Shown in pieces: positions 49,801 through 62,127 of a DNA stretch of 64,000 nt (the stretch's first letter is position 1; every line of letters starts with the position of its first letter). Position numbers and translations under genes: made by a program. The DNA is taken from NCBI GenBank assembly GCA_028023455.1, contig JAQFVV010012402.1, forward strand, positions 12,752,292 to 12,816,291. The letters run 5' to 3'. The stretch comes from Epiperipatus broadwayi (Eukaryota; Onychophora; Udeonychophora; Euonychophora; Peripatidae). The notes beneath the pieces are model-generated. The model saw only the letters and a list, made by a program, of their open reading frames with translations, was not told the DNA's origin and made no database searches.

Positions 49801-50390
49801 ACTTGTGCTATAACATGGTTTAATTTATATGCTTCTATATTTATCCATTGTTGCATTGATGAAAAAATTGATATAGTGCAGTGTTAAAGTGGCAAACTCG
49901 AGAGCTAAAAATTGATTGATTGCAGCTCAACTATCATTTAGTGTTTAAACGCTATGATTTCCTGAGCAATAAAACATTTTTTTTATTTATATTGTACAAC
50001 TTTAAAATGCAATAACATTTATTTTATGATTATTTTCTTTTTATTATGTGCCAACTTTTTAAATTTGCCTAAAATGGTAATATGTATAATTTTAAGCAAA
50101 GAATTTAATATTTATATACAACACACATTTAATATACTTATTCTGTGTGTGGTTGCTACAGTCTATTAGCAGATGTTATTTTTCATAATGTAGCAGCAAT
50201 ACAAATATTAGTAAAACATGACTTAAAATATTGTAAAAATATTGTATAATATATAAAATTAGATAAAATACATACTTATCCTGTTAACCCCACTCCAGTG
50301 CTATCTATAGTAAGCTTAAATAATCAAAACACCAGATGGTGGCACTATATCTGGATCCAGAGCATTTATTTATAAATGGAAACAAACTAT
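46900..50390. other. Intergenic AT-rich region between convergent genes
   Basis: No exon recognised. Apart from a diverged direct repeat (48238-48340, 48640-48760) only short frames and A/T runs are seen. Confidence 0.45.
48238..48760. repeat. Diverged direct repeat pair
   Basis: TCACATGATCATCTT...ACACAAG/TACAAG..TTAGCAAATTTT..CACAATAGTG occurs at about 48244-48320 and 48652-48735. CACAATAGTGCCACCTAGTG also has an inverted relative near 42340-42360. Probably copies of a short dispersed element. Confidence 0.5.
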
Positions 50391-50399
50391 TTTACAAAA

Positions 50400-50585
50400 T
50401 CCTGGAAAATACATTTGCTTTATTGGGTAGCAGTGATATTCTATGATAATTATTGCAGTCTTTTAATTTTTTTTTATAAAATGGAACATTGTGGGTATGT
50501 ATATCCCTGTTGTATTTTAAATTTTCTTGGGAATCTCATCAGGACTTGAAGCGGTTTCATTTTTAAAATTATCAAAGGTAGAATG
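50400..50585 (-). pseudogene. Small LINE reverse transcriptase relic
   Basis: The minus strand gives NFKNETASSPDEIPKKI and then, after a gap and shift, DCNNYHRISLLPNKANVFSR. These match the RT N-terminal motifs LKN.KA.G.DEIP.E and C.NYRGI.LL...K..SRI, also seen in the relic at 40.3-40.6 kb. Very degenerate. The plus-strand frame 50527-50727 is a shadow of it. Confidence 0.6.
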
Positions 50586-50726
50586 TTTGTATCCAATTTT
50601 GGGAAAAGATAAGGGGGATTTAGATATAAAGGCCATAGAATTGACAAAGATTATGTTGTGGAAATGGGATGGAGCAGATTATGGAGGAATGGAAGGTAAG
50701 GTGGCGAACAGGTTTCTTTGGGCATA

Positions 50727-51007
50727 GTTGCTGACAGATTCCTGACTCCGTTTAAGGAGAAGTCATGGTACATCACATCACGGTAGTTTCAATTCATTGA
50801 TCTTTTCCTAAATGGCTCTAGAGTAAATAGAGTGAAATATTTCTAAAAGCATTTGTTCAATTAAAGTTGCTGAGAAATTCCTGACTCCGTTTAAGGAGAA
50901 GTCATGGTACATCACATCACGGTAGTTTCAATTCATTGATCTTTTTTTAAATGGCTCTAGAGTAAATAGAGTAAAATACTTCTAAAAGCATTTGTTCAAT
51001 TCAAGTT
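50727..51007. repeat. Tandem duplication, two units of about 139 bp
   Basis: Units 50727-50865 and 50866-51007 are nearly identical, both running GATTCCTGACTCCGTTTAAG-like, GGTACATCACATCACGGTAG, then GGCTCTAGAGTAAATAGAGT. Few differences, so the duplication is recent compared with its surroundings. Confidence 0.85.
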
Positions 51008-51399
51008 GAAAAAGATTGTTTTATTAGTTATTTAAATATAAGTTCTGTGATTTCTTTTGCATATATGCTAAAGTAAGTTTCTCCATATTATTGATAGATA
51101 AATAATTTAACATGTATGTCAATTTAATTCACCAAAACATTTAGTAAGTAAAATTCAAAATCATATTTCTAAAAAGTTAGTTTAAAAACTTAATGTTTTT
51201 TAAAAAAAAAATTGTTTTATTCTAATGTATATAATTGCATTAATGTTAATTTAGTTCTTTGCAAATCTGAATTAAGGAAAGACCATCTTGTCCCTATATA
51301 GGTATAGGAATAGACTTTACAAAATTTAAAATGATTATGATGTGTTCTCTATTTTCATAAGTGTTTTGCAACTTCTTGCTTAAATTGAATTTTTACATT

Positions 51400-51821
51400 A
51401 ATTTCATTTCTTTGTCAAATGCATATTTACCATTAGTTCTGGTGCAGATTCTTGAAAATAAACTCTTAACATGATTTTTATGCACTAATGTGATGTCATG
51501 ATGAAACATGCATTCCTCACTTGGCCACAAAATGGGATGTTTGTTTTACTGCATCTAGTAAAAGTTTTAGAACTTATGCATGATCATTATGAATGAATTC
51601 TGATTGAACAATGCCATTTGCATCCAAAAAAAAAAGTGGACATCGGCTTGACATTTGACTTTTTATTCCCAAACTTTTTGGGCACATGGTGAATTTAATA
51701 CTTCCATTAAACCACTCTTAAGCATGTTTTTCCAGAGCAACTTGTTTGTAAGCTATAAGCAGTACGACTGTTTTGTTTAAAAGAAAACAGAATTTTAATG
51801 TTGTTTCAACTTTTCAGCCAT
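51400..51821 (-). pseudogene. Mariner-type transposase relic
   Basis: The minus strand starts MAEKLKQH near 51821 and, with stops and shifts, gives NKLLWKNMLKSGLMEVLN, then CQADVHFFLDANGIVQSEFI and HNDHA near 51570-51650, then a HHDI block near 51490. This follows mariner-family transposases: short N-terminal region, VFFD..G with the first catalytic Asp, EFIPND, and HHDNAPAH with the second Asp. The DNA-binding part is largely deleted and the third acidic residue was not found. Inactive. Confidence 0.65.
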
Positions 51822-51989
51822 TACAAAATTTGACAAATATGTGAAAGGCACTTTACAAAAAAATCACAATTTCACACATTATTTTGCAGAATGATGCAAA
51901 AGGATCCCTGCAAGAGACATCTAAAAACAAAAGCATATACTACAACAGACATAGCTACCAGGGAATGATTCAAATTATTTTTGGATCTC

Positions 51990-52200
51990 CCATGTAAAGT
52001 AATGAATGTATAATACAAAAAAATATGACATCCCCTGAAAATGAGCCCTAAGATGTCTTTTGGAGCAAAAATTAATATAAGATCTGTGTTATTTTCAGGG
52101 AAACCATAATAAATGTATAATATGAAAAAATAGGACAACCCCTGAAAATAAGCCTTAAGGTATCTTTTGAAGCAAAAATTAATATTAGACCAGTCGGCAA
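51990..52200. repeat. Two tandem copies of a dispersed repeat
   Basis: AATGTATAATA..AAAAAATA-GACA.CCCCTGAAAATGAGCCCTAAGATGTCTTTTGGAGC is followed by a second copy from about 52110. Each copy ends AAAAATTAATATAAGA/TTAGACC. The CCCCTGAAAATAAGCCCT / AATATAAGACC..TTATTTTCAGGGAAAC motif is one I recall from several animal genomes, but I cannot name the family. Confidence 0.5.
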
Positions 52201-54472
52201 TATACGATATATTTGCAAACTCAAGACCAGTGGACTGTTGGTGTCATTTTAAAAAAAAAAAATTATAATTTATATATGTCAAGAATTGTACATTTAAATT
52301 AACATTTATACAAAGTTGAATTTATATAAATAGAAAACTACCTATAAATCATTTTGTTATTAACTTAATAAATAACTGTGAAATCTCACTGAATTTTTTT
52401 CGATTTTCTAAAGTTTTTCTGCATCTGGCTCTATCATTCCTCAAATTGGCATTACCATATCTATCATTGTCAAACCTTGTAATATTTCCCTGCATGGATT
52501 TTTTTTTAAATTTCAAATATTGTTACTTATTACTGAATAATATTCCAGTAATTAAATATTCATAAATTGTAAATTCATAATCTTACAATTTTCCAAAAAC
52601 ATAGTTCTTATTGCTTATAAGTTTCTTTTAAATATTTTTTATATCTAAGACTATTTAGAAACATAAAGTTTCATTTATGTTTTTTGAAAATTTACAATAT
52701 TTTCAGAATCAAAATGCACAATGGCCCAATCCACTCCCAATGTAATGCTTTAATTATCCTTATCCACATTAGCACAAAACCGTTTAAAACTATTGTAAAG
52801 AAATGTGTCTATGTTCCAGTCTTGGATTAACTTCAAGCACGTTAAACTCCAACAAGAATGTTGCAGCTAAGTTTCACATTATATATATATATACTCATAG
52901 AGATATCACATTACTGGTGTGAATAATCAATAATTGATAATTTAAATAATAATTATATTCACTTTAAATTAAAAAAATATGAAATGGCCACAAAATTATA
53001 TAGAACATAAAGCAAATAACTTACATAGAGATTAATATGGCTATATTTAATAATCATAGAAGGAAAAATTCTAAGAGATATCAATATTTTAAAATATTTT
53101 TCAAAACTATAGAGATCAGACTATAGTAATATTAGCCACAATTTTAAGAATTAAAAGTAAAATTCTAGAAAATTTAGTGATGTTCTTATAAGATTGTAAG
53201 ACATAACACATAAAAAAGGAAAAAACAGCTTAGGCTTAAAATGATTTATTAATCATGATTACTTCAGTGCAACTTTTTTTTTACGTACAAATAAAAATAG
53301 ATCAAACAATTTTCAAGAAAAATTTAAAATGTTATCTAAAATTAATATATTTACATTTTGTTTTCAATTTCACAGTTATTTAAACATCACATTCTCGATC
53401 TCATATGCAGTAGACATTTAATTTTGAAATAACAAGAGTAAATACAAAGAATTGAACATAAAAATTTCAAGAAACAATTTACAACATGAAATTGAATAAA
53501 CAATACAATCATTAAATCTTAACATTAAAAAATGTCCACCAATATGCATAAAAACCATAAAATTAAATTACAATCAAATGAGTAAACTATGTACAAGTTG
53601 AACATGAGGCTGAATAGTTTTAAAATTAGAACATCAGAAACAAAATAAAGGAATGAATTAATTTAGAATATATGATATTGGGAGTCGGTGGGAAAAATAT
53701 AAACTGCAATTGTTTTTAAAAAAGCATTTTTTACTTATAAGCATACATCTGGTTGATAAAAAAAAAAATCTTAATATTTAATACTAATCGAATCATTTTC
53801 AAAAATAAAATACAATATGAATCAAAAAAAATTATATAAATAGGGCAAAATTTTGATACAATTCTAAAATAACTTGGAAATACAGTTGTTTTTTTAAGGA
53901 GTTCAAAAGATTGCATTAATGTCATAATAAAAACTTAAATGGTTATTTCTTCAAATAAAAGATCTGATTAAGATAGTTTTGATGGAATTATTTAGGTTTT
54001 GACTACATATTATACATGCTCTTTATAATAGCAAATGCATTTATTAATAAAACTGATACAACTGAAAAAAATTTTGAGTGATGTTAACAAAATTTACTAA
54101 ATGCTTAATATGAACAGTTTTATAAATGACTTAAATATGTATATAGCCTTTAGCTCAACCTTTATTAACCTCCTTATATTCTTATCTAAATATTCCAATA
54201 TATTATTAAAAATAATAGTGGTAATAACATCTTGAAAGTTATATATCAAAAGCTAAATAATACCAAATTATATATACAACACTACTTAGTAACTTAATAC
54301 TCAGAAATTTAAAATTTATAATCTATATTCTATAATTTAAAAATGATAAATCAAAAAACTAATTTTAATAAAAATAATATTTAATGTCAATAAATGATTT
54401 CATTGATAAAATAAACTAAAGGTACTTATTAAATATTTTTTTTTTTTTAAGTAATCTTTTAATTTTTCAGAA
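52201..54472. other. AT-rich region including the kinesin-5 3' UTR
   Basis: No exon seen. Minus-strand AATAAA motifs lie at 54161-54166 and 54040-54045, about 310 and 430 bp after the kinesin stop; either could end its transcript. The frame 53731-53925 on the minus strand has no coding support. Confidence 0.4.
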
Positions 54473-54690
54473 CTACTTAGACTCAATATTAATGTTATTG
54501 CTAATATTGGCTAGGCTTCGTAAATCTTTTTTCTTGCTGATATTTTCTGCTGGAGTTTGCCCAGAAATAATAAAACAATTTTCTTTATCTTCTAGATCAT
54601 TCTTTTCAAGCTTTTCTATTAATACAGAATGTGGTAATGTGCATGCCAATTGCTTTTCATAAATGTAATCTCGGCGCTTGGGTGTATTTC
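54473..54690 (-). CDS. KIF11: Kinesin-5 (Eg5/KIF11) homologue, last coding exon with BimC box
   Basis: On the minus strand the acceptor TTATATTTTAG lies just above 54690. The exon starts with two bases GA that complete a codon (GGA Gly if the upstream exon ends in G), then reads NTPKRRDYIYEKQLACTLPH, then SVLIEKLEKND. This is the BimC box of kinesin-5 tails (TPQRKxYxYPxxL...P...LLxxL), the CDK1-phosphorylated segment that targets the bipolar plus-end motor to the spindle. The CDK site Thr codon is at 54683-54685. A KEN motif follows (LEDKENCF), as in vertebrate Eg5, where it is an APC/C degron. The tail ends NINIESK and TAG at 54473-54475, shorter than the vertebrate tail. The exon lacks an ATG, so it is not an ATG-started frame. 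Motor and stalk exons lie upstream (above 54.7 kb), not found in the window. Confidence 0.85.
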
Positions 54691-54749
54691 CTAAAATATA
54701 AGTAAAAACAGATTAGTTACATTTCTATATAAACTAATTAACCATCTAA

Positions 54750-55460
54750 ACAATATGATAATTCAAAAGCATTTTGTGAAAATGTGTGGAGAAATTGAAA
54801 TAGTACAGAATAAAGAAATCCAATCTCAACAAATATATTCATCACATATCTGGAAAGAAAAATGGATAATATCAGAGAAATCCACATTAGAGGTGTTAAA
54901 TGAGGAAGCAAAAAGATATGGTTTAATTACACAAACTTGGACAAAAATAAAGTCAATGGAACTTGAGAAAGAAAAAGTAAAAATCAAAATTTTGATAGAA
55001 CTATACTGCACAATATAGGAAATTTTATATTTATTGGAAATAATATCATTACTGATTTTGATGATCAAAGTAAAATAATAAATAGAGTAATAATGTTATA
55101 ACATTTGGAAAAGCAGTCATCAGATTATAAACCAAATTAGATGTACAGACACGTACATTTACTAATACAATATATAATTATGAAACAGTTAATTATAAAT
55201 ATTCAGTGAAAAATTTTGGGATGTAAAAAAGCACACCTCTGAAAGTTATTGGAAACTGAATGGCTGCTGAAAGTTTTAATGAAAAAATAAAAGTGAATTA
55301 AAGCTAAATTTTGTTCGTAGTTGTAAAGAATAATGAATGATTCAGTCATATATGTAATGCAAATCATGATCAGAAATTAAAAAGCCAAATTTTTGATTTC
55401 ACGAACAAATAAACGGTGAATATCTAATAGGGCAAGATAGAAGACATTAAAAAATAGTGT
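54750..55460 (+). pseudogene. LINE reverse transcriptase C-terminal relic in the kinesin-5 intron
   Basis: The plus strand reads EEAKRYGLITQTWTKIKSME, then KVKIKILI, then after a shift YFIGNNIITDFDDQSKIINR and VIMLGKAVIRL. This corresponds to the post-thumb region of Jockey/RTE-like RTs (A...GL.IN..KTK.M...., FKYLGS.IT.DG....EI..RI..A...F..L). It is full of stops beyond that. Its opposite-strand frame 54826-55068 is a shadow. Confidence 0.6.
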
Positions 55461-57033
55461 TAAGTTACTTTGCATTTGCTTAGCTTTTTTTGAAAAATAT
55501 TAAAAGTGGAATTAATGGCTTACAAAGTTTATAATAGCCCTGAATATCAAAATTGCAGTTACTCCAGTATTTATTTATTCAAATTCTCTTTGAGTAAATA
55601 TTTTATAACAGGATTATGATAATTTCACAATGTTATTTATAGAGTGAAAACATATATGTCTTCTCTATCTGGCTTACAAACATTATAAAATATCTTTGCA
55701 ATAATAATAAAAAATAATTAAATGGTTTTGTTTAGCAAGTCACATGATGTTCTTGCAACAGAAGTAGCAGATCTAGGAACTTTTAGCTCTTAAAGCATTT
55801 ACTACTGTACATAAATTTAATTTATTTCAATAAATGATATGTAATGCCTTAAAATATAATTAATATATGTACTTTATTCAATTATAAAGTTATTTGAAAT
55901 GCACAATTTTGAAAATAATCTTTGAAAAAATTTCATTATACAATATATTTAACTACCTCTATTTTGGAATTTCATTGGGCACTATAATTAATTGCCTTTA
56001 TTTTGGAAATTCTCTTCTGTACAATATAGAATTTCATCATACAGGATGTTTAATGCATCACAACTTTCTTTAATCATCATGAAGGTGTCTTAAGATATGT
56101 TACAAACATATAAATGATAGCTATTTGTAGGTCATTGAAATGATTCTAAATGATAATTACAACACCATGAAATGTTGGAATTAGTATTATCTTTTTTGAA
56201 AAATCTGGATCAGAATTAAGTTGCTTACAAATTTTCCAAAAATAAAAATTAAATGTGTTTTTGAACTATTCAAACTATTCCCAAATCTCAACTCCCCAAA
56301 ATTTTGCTTCATATTCTTTGTTCAATAATGTACCCTGCATGATCATTGTCCAATTTTTCTATCATTTACATTCAAACATAAAGACGATTGTCTCTTACAA
56401 TCTTAAATTCTGTAATAAGTTGTTGAATCTGTTTAAACCAATCTCCAAATATGAGTGGTTGATCACAAAAAAATAAATGGGGATTTTAGTTATTTGATAT
56501 AGATTTAAACTATTATTGCCCCATTTAATTTAATAAAGTAATAATGTACTCAAAAACCATAGAATTTTAATTAAAACTCAGTCTATCACTTTTGGTGCTT
56601 GAAGTAAACCTAAGTGATTAATTATTCAATTATTGTTATTGTTTATATTTCTCTCTGGGGTTTTCTAATCATACTAAAACCATTTATATCCATAAGCACT
56701 ATTTCCATTATCAGGTAATGGTAGAGATAGAATGATATAGTGTAGCAGCAATTTGTTTTCTTGAACATCCACCAGCATTTTAAAATGGATAAGATTATTG
56801 TTTGATAGAATAATAAAAAGACATGGCTAGGGAGATGAGCCAAAGAAGAATACCTGGAAAATGTGAAGAGGAAAATATTGTGCAATAAACAAGTGATCAA
56901 TAAATGCAATGAGATTAACTCTTAATAATAATTCTTACCAATCCTAACAGTGAGAAGATTAAAAACATGGGTGTCTGTGAAAGCATATGTATCACAAAAA
57001 GATAAAAATGCATGCACATATATATATATATAT
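55461..57033. other. AT-rich intron/intergenic sequence, no exon recognised
   Basis: Probably within the kinesin-5 gene, but no further exon could be identified on the minus strand. The minus frame 56643-56909 is hydrophobic low-complexity and unsupported. An AT tract ends at 57033. Confidence 0.4.
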
Positions 57034-60000
57034 TGTAACCTCAACTTTCTCCGCGCAATCTTTCACTTATTCAACCTCAATAAACTCATTTATTTCAAGT
57101 AGCTAGTCAATTGAATTTTATACTAACTTTAAGATCAAATATACCGGGGGCGCCAAATTGCAGCTATAAATTGTAATGCCCACCAGAGATCATCATCATT
57201 AACCATATTTAGGACTATAGAAGATACTGGAGAAAGTAATTAAATTGTCTCTCAAAATAATAATAATAATATTGATAAAACCATTCAATCTATGTGGTCT
57301 TAATTTCAAACTAGGATGAGTCATGCAAATATTTCATGATAAATTTATCATCAAATCTACAATAAGAAGACAACTTTCTTCCACAACTTTATTATAAATA
57401 TCTGATCTCGAGTGGTAACTACAGAAAATATTATATACAGTTCTCATTTATATCTGACTGGAAATAAATCAGTAATTAATGCAGAGAACTCGTAATCTAG
57501 GTTCATAATATAAAATTATAATTTAATTTAATACTAGACAAAAATTTATCACAAATAATCCTCCCCATTTAATTCCATTACTTTATTTTTCGTTCTCAGT
57601 ATCTATCACTTTCAATAGCTACAATTATATAACACGGAATGTCTGTGTTATGTTCTCTAATCTGAGAATCCCTAATCTTATTTCTCAAAATACACATATA
57701 TCTTTTGATCAACTATCAATGCATGATCCCTATTCGAATGATAGTAGAATAAATTTATTATAATATGCTACTTGACTTCCAAACTAGCTCTTAGATTAAT
57801 AATTGAACTGCTCTTTCTCAAGGTCTAGATCTGTCAAGAGGTGCCCATATAAGTGATTACATTGTAATGATATGATCCCATATATGCTAAATAAATTTTA
57901 ATACGAGTTTAATAGTGGGAATCACTCTAAACACTGAGAGCAGAAAAGGGATTTTATGTCTGCTCCCAATATTCACAACATTACAATGAATCAAAAGATT
58001 AAATTTGTTAAACTTAACTTAATTATTCCCTACCATTTTATTCTATTATTTCTAATCTGTTGACCAAATTTTAATTAATAACTTTAAACCTATCATATTT
58101 TGCTAAAGTAAACTATGGAAGTAAACCATGGACATTAATCAGATAAATCAATCAAAATTTATTTATGAAAGTAAAGTACGGAAACAAATCATAAAATTAG
58201 ATTATGTAGATCAATTATGAAAATAAATTATGTGAAACTGAATTTTATAAAAGTGACTTATATAAAAATGAATTATGTTAATCGAATATAGAAATAATCA
58301 AGATAAAATCAATACTGTAATTCAATCATGGAAATAAATTAATATAAAATTAACTATGTGAATCGAATATGGAAACAATATAATAATGACTACTGCAAAT
58401 CGATCTTGGAAATAAATTAACATTATAAAAATGAATAATTAAATTTAAATATGAATTAATATTACTTTAAATATAGGTGCGGATATAGATTCTGGAGATA
58501 TTTGAAACATCAAAACACAATGTAGATTTTATAACACTAATTAATTTTATTACGTTAACAATAATGATAAAATAAATAAAAACACACTTAATTATAATAT
58601 TGTTACACTCAAATATATGATTCAGATCTATTAAAGACTATGGTTTGAATACATGTTTAAATCAACTATTTTTCTGGATGACTTATTTATTGTTTTGACC
58701 CATTTATTTATCCAATAAATAATAATAATAAACACAAACGCTCACACACGGAATCAGAATTCTGTATATTTTAGTTTTAAGAAAACTTATCTTGAAAGAG
58801 AAGAGAACCTATAAATTTCTACTTCCCCCTTTTATTGTAAACATTGTCCATTGGACTATTCCAAAATAATATATTCGTTTCAATTATTCTAACTAGCAAT
58901 GTTAAATAATCAAATTTCTAAATCATTTTATCAAACAATAATTTTCCCATTTCTAATAAAGAAGGATGATACGCCATAAAAAAATCCCCTACTGATCTTG
59001 CAAACAGGTTTAAATTCAAAACCCACACTTTTACATTCATGCCTGTCAGATCTTTACGTTTTTGACTGTATATCTTGATAGGTCAGTATGTCTATCCAGC
59101 TTGACGACCTCAATTTATCATCATTCACAAAAAAAAAACAGATCGGTTAGTTTATTAATTAAAATCTTTGTCATTCCTCATCATACATATACATCTGACT
59201 GAATCCTTATCCTGTCAGGGCATTTTATTCTGTCCCACATAAGAAAAACTCTTCATATCCCACATCACCATGCAGTATTCATAACACGCACACAGCAGCG
59301 TCTTGGTAAGGGAAATTAAAAAAAAAAACGACAACATCAACTCCTAACTTGAACTATTTGCTTGAGCCAAAGAGATCTTTTCTTAAGATCCAGAATCGTG
59401 TAAAGAGCTCCTGCCTAGACACCTACTCTATATTGGCATGCAAAACATTTTCTACAATTAAACAGTAACTTTATCAATCATTCCCTATCTTAAATAAATG
59501 GAGTGAAACTCAGTCATCTCCGACTGCCATGGTAAATAAATCATGAGACAGCTATTTCCCATCTATTGGGTGGTAGGATAACTTTACATTAGTAATGACA
59601 AGCATTTATAGCTTTATATACGCCCACACATACACTGATTCCGGCCTAGATAAATGGCAAAGACTAACCAGATCCCGAATCAAAACATATATGAACTATT
59701 TCAATTTTAAACAGTCAAGCCAACAATATACCTAATATTTATATTAATAACAGATCAACACTTATAGCATAATAATGGGTTTTCAGACGACCATCTACCC
59801 ATGCTTCATATTTAATATTAAGCACAAATTAAAATTTTGTTAAGAATATAAAAAAAATATTTATATCATTTCTCTCTTTACTTTTAAATTTAAATGGTAT
59901 CAAAATCATTTTCCCTCTTTCCTTTAAACATAAATAAAAAAAATTATTAAATTAAGATAATTTAGTGATTAGACATGTGACATATTATATAAACAAAATG

Positions 60001-60900
60001 AAATATATAAAAAAAAAAAACAAATGACATATATAAACGAAATGAAATAAAGAATAAAGATCATTATGATAGTCTCTTTCCAATGTCTTTTCCTTCAACT
60101 GTCCATCAATCAATTAATGTATTCAGTTCATTTTATTTGAGATAGCTATATAATTGCACATCAGACAGTTATTTTTAACTAAATGTGTATAAAAACGCAC
60201 AGACAGTCATTTGAATCAAGATAGATAAAAACGTAGATAGTTATTTTAAATCAAGATTTAGCTACAGGATAATTAATAAATTTTTAAAAGAGTTCTATTG
60301 ATTACCTTCCGTTTGATGAGTTTCTTCCTTGGTTTGAATTGATTTGTTTCTTCTTCCTTTCCATTTTAGAGGCTCAAATTATAGACAACAAGCAGTTTCT
60401 GATTACTAAACATGAATTAATCTTTTAAACATTATTCTTCAAACGAATTTTAACCAGCCAAATAATTCTTATAGTATAAATCGGTCTTTTAATTGCATAC
60501 AAAAATTTGACAGTTCTCTCCTTCAATGAATTTTTAATAAGCAGAATGGATAAGTTGTAGCATTTAGTATAAAATGTCTTATTAAAAGTTGATTCATTCA
60601 TAATTGACATGAGGAAAAGAAATATGCACCACTTATATATGAATTAGAAATTCATATTTTGGTATACTATAAAACTTAAATACATTATTAAACTCTGAGA
60701 AAGAAAATTTAACAAAAAAAAAACTTGGAGAAAAAAAAAACCTTTAGAGATAGATTAATTCTTAGTTAGCCCGTTGTTCTCAATTAGCAAAAGTTCTCCT
60801 CATTCACTTTCCCCAGTCCCTTTTATAGGGTCAAGGAGAAAAAAAAACCATATGTTAATTCCCCCCCACAGGCGGTTTTTCTTAATCCAATTAAAAATTT
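57034..60900 (-). mobile_element. LTR-type repeat, minus orientation, right border not located
   Basis: On the minus strand the block ends ...GTTGAGGTTACA exactly at an AT tract (57033). It carries TGGCGCC at 57149-57155 with AATAAA (57089-57094) downstream, the order seen in other LTRs here, though the stem beside this one is weak. A good minus-strand TATA box lies at 60821-60827. Composition from 57.0 to 61 kb is GC-richer than flanking DNA, with many short CCC/GGG patches, and no ORF. If TATA and 3' end belong to one LTR it is about 4 kb long. Alternatively several elements are nested. The 58.1-58.5 kb part holds loose AT-rich repeats of ...GGAAATAAAT-like units. Confidence 0.4.
60821..60827 (-). 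promoter_or_regulatory. TATA box, minus strand
   Basis: On the minus strand CCCTATAAAAGGGACTGG is followed by GGAAAGTGAATGAGGAGAAC, a strong TATA context in a GC-richer patch. Likely the promoter of the LTR-type repeat, since no host gene is visible. Confidence 0.45.
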
Positions 60901-61709
60901 TCCATTCAGAATGAACAATTGACTCTTTCTTAAGTGTTAATTTTGACAACTTTGTCTGATTGAAACCAGATCTCTTTAGTTAACACATTTGCAATTAATT
61001 GATAGAAAAGTAGTCAAAGAAGATCTAATCAAAAACATAAGCTTACTAACACTTTTTTGGTCAAACAAAGGTTACATTCATTCTTTTCTTTTTCTTTACC
61101 CAAATAATTTCTTATTTAGATTTACATTTTAAATAATATAGAAAATTATGTCAATTTCTATAAAGGAAAGAAAAAAAAATAAAACCCATATATCTGTATC
61201 ACACACACACACATGTGCAGATCAAAAAAAAAATCAAACCCATATATGAACATAAATATCCATCATAATTTCTTATAATTACAAGAATAAAATCAATTAT
61301 AACTTCTGATAATCATAAACATAAATATTCACTATAATCTCCTATAACTTTAAACTTATTCTCCAGAAAGAAACTGTTAACTAAAGTTACTGACAATCAA
61401 TTCAATCTTAATTCTCATCAACTCTTTAGTAATAGATATCAAAATTCACAAGACTTTATCTTAGTCATATAAATATTTATTTCTCAATTATTATATTGGT
61501 AAATTATTATAGCAAAAAAAAAAACAAAATCAATCATCCCCCCTGCATTAAATAATGCTAGCCATATTTTATACAAACACAAACTGTCTCTATATATGTT
61601 GCTTTTGAGCTACAAAGCCATTACTTTCTCAAATAAAACTTTTAACTTTTCTTATATTAAAAAAAAAAAAAAATTTCCCACAATTATTCCTTTTATTACA
61701 TTTGGTTTA

Positions 61710-62027
61710 TAGATGAAATAAACCAAAAGGCTACAATATAGAATTAAAGAACATAAATTGTTATATAAAAGAGTTTTGAAAAATGTACAGATATGTAATG
61801 ATAATAGTAATGAAGTCAAGTTATATACTGAATCTGTTTTTTATGATCATGATAGAAATTGTAATTTTAAGTTTAATTTTGATATAAATAAAATAAAAAT
61901 TTTAGGCCAAGAGAGAGATAATGAAAAAAGAAAAATTAAAGAGGCAGTTTTTATTAGTAGGTATAAAAATACAATAATAAACAGACAGTCAGCAAATGTT
62001 AGGATTAATGAATTGTGGGATATTTAA
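61710..62027 (+). pseudogene. Penelope-like element C-terminal GIY-YIG fragment
   Basis: The plus-strand frame reads DEINQKATIYRIKEHKLLYK, then VFYDHDRNCNFKFNFD, then RDNEKRKIKEAVFISRY and IINRQSANVRINELWDI with TAA at 62025-62027. It aligns over its length with 4288-4617 (shared KEHxLLYK, DH.R...FKF.FD, KRKIKEA, INRQ.AN). The Glu of the GIY-YIG nuclease is in KEA. The RT domain is absent. This copy shows no internal stop in the aligned part. It is followed after 100 bp by an AT tract and an LTR end, as the first copy is. Confidence 0.65.
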
Positions 62028-62127
62028 ATCGACATGTAATAGATGATTCCATTTTGAAAGTTGAGTTGAAAATGATTATGAATATAATCGAAAATATTTC
62101 TTTATGAGTTTATATATATATATATAT

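Noticed and set aside
50527-50727. 66-codon plus frame
   Set aside because: Opposite strand of this stretch shows reverse transcriptase motifs, so it is a shadow at least in part.
56643-56909. 88-codon minus frame considered as a kinesin-5 exon
   Set aside because: Hydrophobic and Cys/Leu/Phe-rich, unlike the coiled-coil stalk or tail of kinesin-5, and lacking good splice borders.
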